This document shows, in pieces, positions 60,882-64,000 of a stretch of DNA of 64,000 bases (the stretch's first letter is position 1; each line of letters starts with the position of its first letter). Source of the DNA: Pseudomonas fluorescens (lineage in GTDB: Bacteria > Pseudomonadota > Gammaproteobacteria > Pseudomonadales > Pseudomonadaceae); the NCBI RefSeq assembly GCF_001623525.1, contig NZ_CP015225.1, positions 124,001 through 188,000 on the forward strand, written 5' to 3'. A program made the translations under genes and the position numbers. The notes under the pieces are model-generated. The model saw only the letters and a list, made by a program, of their open reading frames with translations. It was not told the origin of the DNA and ran no database searches.

Positions 60882-61043
60882 TAGTGTCCTGTATCACAAA
60901 TGCTGTTCCTTTTTGACGGCGTCTGTTGTCGTCATGCTGCGTTGCCGCTCCTCGCCATAGCGGGCTATGACTCGTCGCGGCGCCTTGCCTGACGACAACA
61001 GCCACTCGTCAAAAAAGGAACGCATTTGCGACACAGGGCACTA
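60882..61043. mobile_element. Long palindromic MITE-like element between glcE and glcF
   Basis: The outer arms, about 53 bp each, are inverted: TAGTGTCCTGTATCACAAAT at the left mirrors TAGTGCCCTGTGTCGCAAAT read from the right. The match continues through CCTTTTTGACG and TGTTGTCGTCA. The centre (GTTGCCGCTCCTCGCCATAG..) is GC-rich. The element's right end overlaps the glcE stop codon. Confidence 0.8.
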
Positions 61044-62099
61044 AAGCTCCGGGTACATCCGACCAGGGTTGAACAGCCCCAGGGGATCGAGCTGGGCCTT
61101 GAGTTGCCGGTGATAGCGCAGCAGCGCCGGGGCCAGTGGCTGGAACGGTGTGTCACTGGCACCCTGACGATAGCAGGTGGCATGGCCGCCGACTTCATGG
61201 GCCAGGGCTTGCACCGTGTCGGCCTCGGTTTTCACCCAGCGTTGGGCACCGGCCCAGTCGATCAGTTGCGCGCCCGGCAGGGTGAGCGGCCCGGTATGGT
61301 TGGGCAACGACAGGCGCCACAGCGGCAAGCCTTCATCGAAGAAGGCCAGCTGATGTTCATTGAGTGCCGTCCAGTATTGATCGTCGATCACCTCTCCACC
61401 AAAACGCTGATGAGCGGCGCTGACCGAGCCTTCGCCACCCTCCAGGCGCAGGTGCAGACAGTCGCCGTCATGGCTGGCGGCGCTGATGGGCAGGGGCTGA
61501 CGGCCCCATTCGGCGAGTTTCCCCAGGGCCTCGGTGCTGTCCAGTTCCAGGCGGATACTCAGGCTGTGACGGGGTTTGGGCAGGACCTTCAAGGAAACTT
61601 CGGTGATGACCCCCAGGCAACCGAAACTGCCGGCCAACAGGCGCGACAGATCGTAGCCGGCGACGTTTTTCATCACCTCGCCGCCGAAACGCAACAGCGT
61701 GCCGTGGCCACTGATCAGGCGCGTGCCCAGGACGAAATCGCGCACCGAACCGGCCCATGGGCGACGCGGCCCCGATAGCCCGGCGGCGACCATGCCGCCG
61801 ACCGTGGCGTCATCGCCAAATGCTGGCGGTTCGCAGGGCAGCCGTTGCCCGGCGGCGTCGAGGGCGGCAAGCAGTTCCAGCAGCGGGGTGCCGGCCCGGG
61901 CCGTGATGACCAGTTCGGTGGGGTCGTAGTGGACGATGCCACGATGCACGCGGGTGTCCAGCACTTCGCCGGCCACTTCGCGTCCCAGGAAGGCCTTGCT
62001 GTTCGAGCCCTGGATACGCAGCGGCGTGGCGTTGGCCCGGGCGCGATTGACCTGTTCGAGCAGCAGGTCGCTGGCGTCCTGGTCGGCTTCGCGGCTCAT
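61041..62099 (-). CDS. glcE: Glycolate oxidase FAD-binding subunit GlcE
   Basis: The product has 352 residues and is a PCMH-type FAD-binding subunit. Motifs include LQ-like LRIQGSNSKAFLGREV, TVGGMVAAGLSGPRRPWAGSVRDFVLGTRLI, and MKNVAGYDLSRLLAGSFGCLGVITEVSLK, ending NPGRMYPEL. The ATG at 62099 overlaps the glcD stop by one base (TGATG). The stop TAG at 61041-61043 is the first triplet of the palindromic element. Confidence 0.92.
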   Translation of the reverse strand: MSREADQDASDLLLEQVNRARANATPLRIQGSNSKAFLGREVAGEVLDTRVHRGIVHYDPTELVITARAGTPLLELLAALDAAGQRLPCEPPAFGDDATVGGMVAAGLSGPRRPWAGSVRDFVLGTRLISGHGTLLRFGGEVMKNVAGYDLSRLLAGSFGCLGVITEVSLKVLPKPRHSLSIRLELDSTEALGKLAEWGRQPLPISAASHDGDCLHLRLEGGEGSVSAAHQRFGGEVIDDQYWTALNEHQLAFFDEGLPLWRLSLPNHTGPLTLPGAQLIDWAGAQRWVKTEADTVQALAHEVGGHATCYRQGASDTPFQPLAPALLRYHRQLKAQLDPLGLFNPGRMYPEL

Positions 62100-63598
62100 C
62101 AGAAACGCTCCAGTTCAGGAAACGGCAGTTGCCCGCCGTGGATGTGCATGGCACCGAATTCGGCGCAGCGGTGCAGGGTGGGGATGTTCTTGCCGGGGTT
62201 GAGCAGGCCTTGGGGATCGAACGCTGCTTTTACCGCGTGGAACAGGTTCAGTTCGTCGCTGTTGAATTGCGTGCACATCTGATTGATTTTTTCCCGGCCC
62301 ACACCGTGCTCGCCGGTGATGCTGCCGCCCACCTGGACACACAGCTCGAGGATTTTCCCGCCCAGGGTTTCGGCGCGCTCCAGTTCGCCGGGCTGGTTGG
62401 CATCGAACAGGATCAGCGGGTGCATGTTGCCGTCGCCGGCGTGAAAGACGTTGGCGACGCGCAGGCCATGCTCGGCACCGAGGCTGGCGATGCGCTGCAG
62501 TACCTCGGGCAAGGCGCGTCGCGGGATCGTGCCGTCCATGCAGTAATAATCCGGCGCCAGGCGACCCACCGCCGGGAAGGCGTTCTTGCGCCCGGCCCAG
62601 AACCGCAGCCGTTCGGCCTCGTCCCGCGCCTGGCGCACTTCGGTGGCACCGGCCTGCTCCAACACTTGGCGGACCCGTTCACAATCGTCATGGACATCGG
62701 CCTCGACCCCATCCAGTTCACACAGCAGGATTGCTTCGGCCTCCACCGGATAGCCGGCGTGGATGAAGTCCTCGGCGGCGCGGATCGCCAGGTTGTCCAT
62801 CATTTCCAGGCCGCCGGGAATGATCCCGGCGGCGATGATGTCGGCCACCGCTCGCCCGGCCTTGTCCACCGAATCGAAACTGGCCAGCAGCACCTTGGCG
62901 ACCTGGGGCCGGGGCAGCAATTTGACCGTCACTTCGGTGATCACCCCCAGCAAACCTTCGGAGCCGGTGAACAGCGCCAGCAGGTCCAGGCCCGGCGAGT
63001 CCAGGGCTTCGCTGCCGAGGGTCAGGCGTTCGCCTTCGATGGTGAGGATTTCCAGTTTCAACAGGTTGTGCACCGTCAGGCCGTACTTGAGGCAGTGCAC
63101 GCCACCGGCGTTTTCCGCGACATTGCCGCCGATGGAACAGGCGATCTGCGATGAGGGATCCGGTGCGTAATACAGCCCGAACGGTGCCGCCGCCTGGGAG
63201 ATCGCCAGGTTGCGCACACCGGGTTGAAGCCGCGCGGTGCGGGCGTCGGGGTCGATGTGCAGGATCTGGTTGAACCGCGCCATCACCAGCAATACGCCGC
63301 TTTCCAGGGGCAGGGCGCCACCGGACAGACCGGTCCCGGCACCCCTGGCGACCACGGGTACATCCAGCCCATGGCAGAGCTTGAGCAGCGCTTGCACCTG
63401 CTCGACGCGCCTGGGCAATGCCACCAGCAGGGGCGTGGTACGGTAGGCCGACAAGCCATCGCATTCATAGGGCTTGAGGTCTTCCTCCTGGTGCAGGATG
63501 TCCAGGTCCGGAATCTGTGCCTGCAAGGCTTGAAGCAGGGCCTGTTTGTCCACCTTGGGCAAGGGGCCGTCGAGGTGTTCGTCGTAGAGGATGTTCAT
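62099..63598 (-). CDS. glcD: Glycolate oxidase catalytic subunit GlcD
   Basis: The product has 499 residues. The FAD-linked oxidase signature VVARGAGTGLSGGALPLESGVLLVMARFN and the PDPSSQIACSIGGNVAENAGG loop are present. The C-terminal FAD-oxidase domain includes FHAGDGNMHPLILFD and GSITGEHGVGREK. It oxidises glycolate and D-lactate-like substrates with GlcE and GlcF. ATG at 63598 (MNILYDE) is used; an upstream ATG adds 15 residues without a better ribosome-binding site. Confidence 0.93.
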   Translation of the reverse strand: MNILYDEHLDGPLPKVDKQALLQALQAQIPDLDILHQEEDLKPYECDGLSAYRTTPLLVALPRRVEQVQALLKLCHGLDVPVVARGAGTGLSGGALPLESGVLLVMARFNQILHIDPDARTARLQPGVRNLAISQAAAPFGLYYAPDPSSQIACSIGGNVAENAGGVHCLKYGLTVHNLLKLEILTIEGERLTLGSEALDSPGLDLLALFTGSEGLLGVITEVTVKLLPRPQVAKVLLASFDSVDKAGRAVADIIAAGIIPGGLEMMDNLAIRAAEDFIHAGYPVEAEAILLCELDGVEADVHDDCERVRQVLEQAGATEVRQARDEAERLRFWAGRKNAFPAVGRLAPDYYCMDGTIPRRALPEVLQRIASLGAEHGLRVANVFHAGDGNMHPLILFDANQPGELERAETLGGKILELCVQVGGSITGEHGVGREKINQMCTQFNSDELNLFHAVKAAFDPQGLLNPGKNIPTLHRCAEFGAMHIHGGQLPFPELERF

Positions 63599-63664
63599 GA
63601 AGTCGATACCTCTGGGTCGGCTCGAATCCCACATAGGGTTCATTTTGTTATTCTTGCATCGCCG

Positions 63665-64000
63665 TCACTGCCCCAACCCCTTGAGAAATTCCCGATACAG
63701 CGCCGCGGTTTTCCCCGGTCGTTCGACCATGGGCATGTGGCCGATACCGTCCCAGATTTCCACCCGCAAATCGGCGATGCCCTTGCTCCACACTGGCACG
63801 CTGCTGACGTCGATCAGGCGGTCCTTGCGCCCCCAGAGTAGCAGCGAAGGGGCGCGGATGTCGGCCAGGTGCGGTTCCATCGGCGGGCTGGCGCGAAAAT
63901 CGACGAAGATCTCCGCCAGTTCATCGCGGCGCTGTTCGTAACGTTCGGCCATTGCCGCCAGCACCACGCTGGGCACCCAGGGCGGGGAGGCCATGGTCAT
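63665..64000 (-). CDS. Alpha/beta hydrolase, 5' part outside window
   Basis: The C-terminal 111 residues are present. APSLLLWGRKDRLIDVSSVPVW carries the catalytic Asp and IGHMPMVERP the catalytic His of an alpha/beta-hydrolase-fold enzyme (BioH/epoxide-hydrolase-like). The nucleophile elbow lies beyond the window. It ends 67 bases before the start of glcD on the same strand. Confidence 0.8.
   Translation of the reverse strand: MTMASPPWVPSVVLAAMAERYEQRRDELAEIFVDFRASPPMEPHLADIRAPSLLLWGRKDRLIDVSSVPVWSKGIADLRVEIWDGIGHMPMVERPGKTAALYREFLKGLGQ

Overview
The window is a GC-rich Pseudomonas chromosome segment, most likely from the P. fluorescens group. Support for this is REP-type palindromes with a GTGGGAG core, the gene families glpSTPQUV, glcDEF, hglS and azlCD, and the codon usage. 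The 64 kb divides into a debris-rich accessory segment, a metabolic and transport segment, a long exopolysaccharide (EPS) locus, and a second metabolic segment. No rRNA, CRISPR array, prophage or intact IS transposase gene was seen.

1-12.7 kb. A partial FAD oxidoreductase and a tRNA-Val are followed by an accessory zone. It holds small lipoproteins, hicAB, an antitoxin whose toxin partner is frameshifted, a GIY-YIG-like protein, a small P-loop kinase-like protein, an AT-rich hypothetical gene and an alpha/beta-hydrolase lipoprotein. At least seven copies of a roughly 60 bp palindrome lie between these genes from 5.9 to 11.0 kb. Fragments of a duplicated small gene, a DUF6434-like remnant and an orphan C-terminal reading frame lie among them.

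12.7-31.6 kb. Divergent LysR/PACE and LysR/(2-oxoglutarate dioxygenase plus TSUP transporter) pairs are followed by azlCD, an MFS exporter and a CigR-like protein. Next comes an AcoR-like sigma-54 activator, divergent from a glycerol-type ABC operon (glpSTPQUV). The shared intergenic region has a good -24/-12 promoter and six TGTTCA repeats.

31.7-49.7 kb. Sixteen tightly packed, mostly stop-start-overlapping genes on the minus strand form one Wzx/Wzy-type EPS operon. They run from UDP-glucose dehydrogenase, epimerase and initiating transferase, through a CpsD-like protein, outer-membrane export and chain-length proteins, to glycosyltransferases, polymerase and flippase. The tail holds two deacetylases, two acyltransferase-like proteins and a 673-residue protein that I could not place but that resembles a glycosidase. 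A sulfatase/phosphoethanolamine-transferase-fold membrane protein is divergent from the operon.

49.7-64 kb. After a composite repeat region carrying a MITE-like insert come an AttEFGH-like ABC operon with a CrtC-type lipoprotein, small hydrophilic genes, an orphan hcp (type VI secretion), hglS (2-oxoadipate dioxygenase/decarboxylase, lysine catabolism) and glycolate oxidase glcD-glcE-glcF. A roughly 160 bp palindromic element is lodged between glcE and glcF and supplies the glcE stop codon. The window ends inside an alpha/beta hydrolase.
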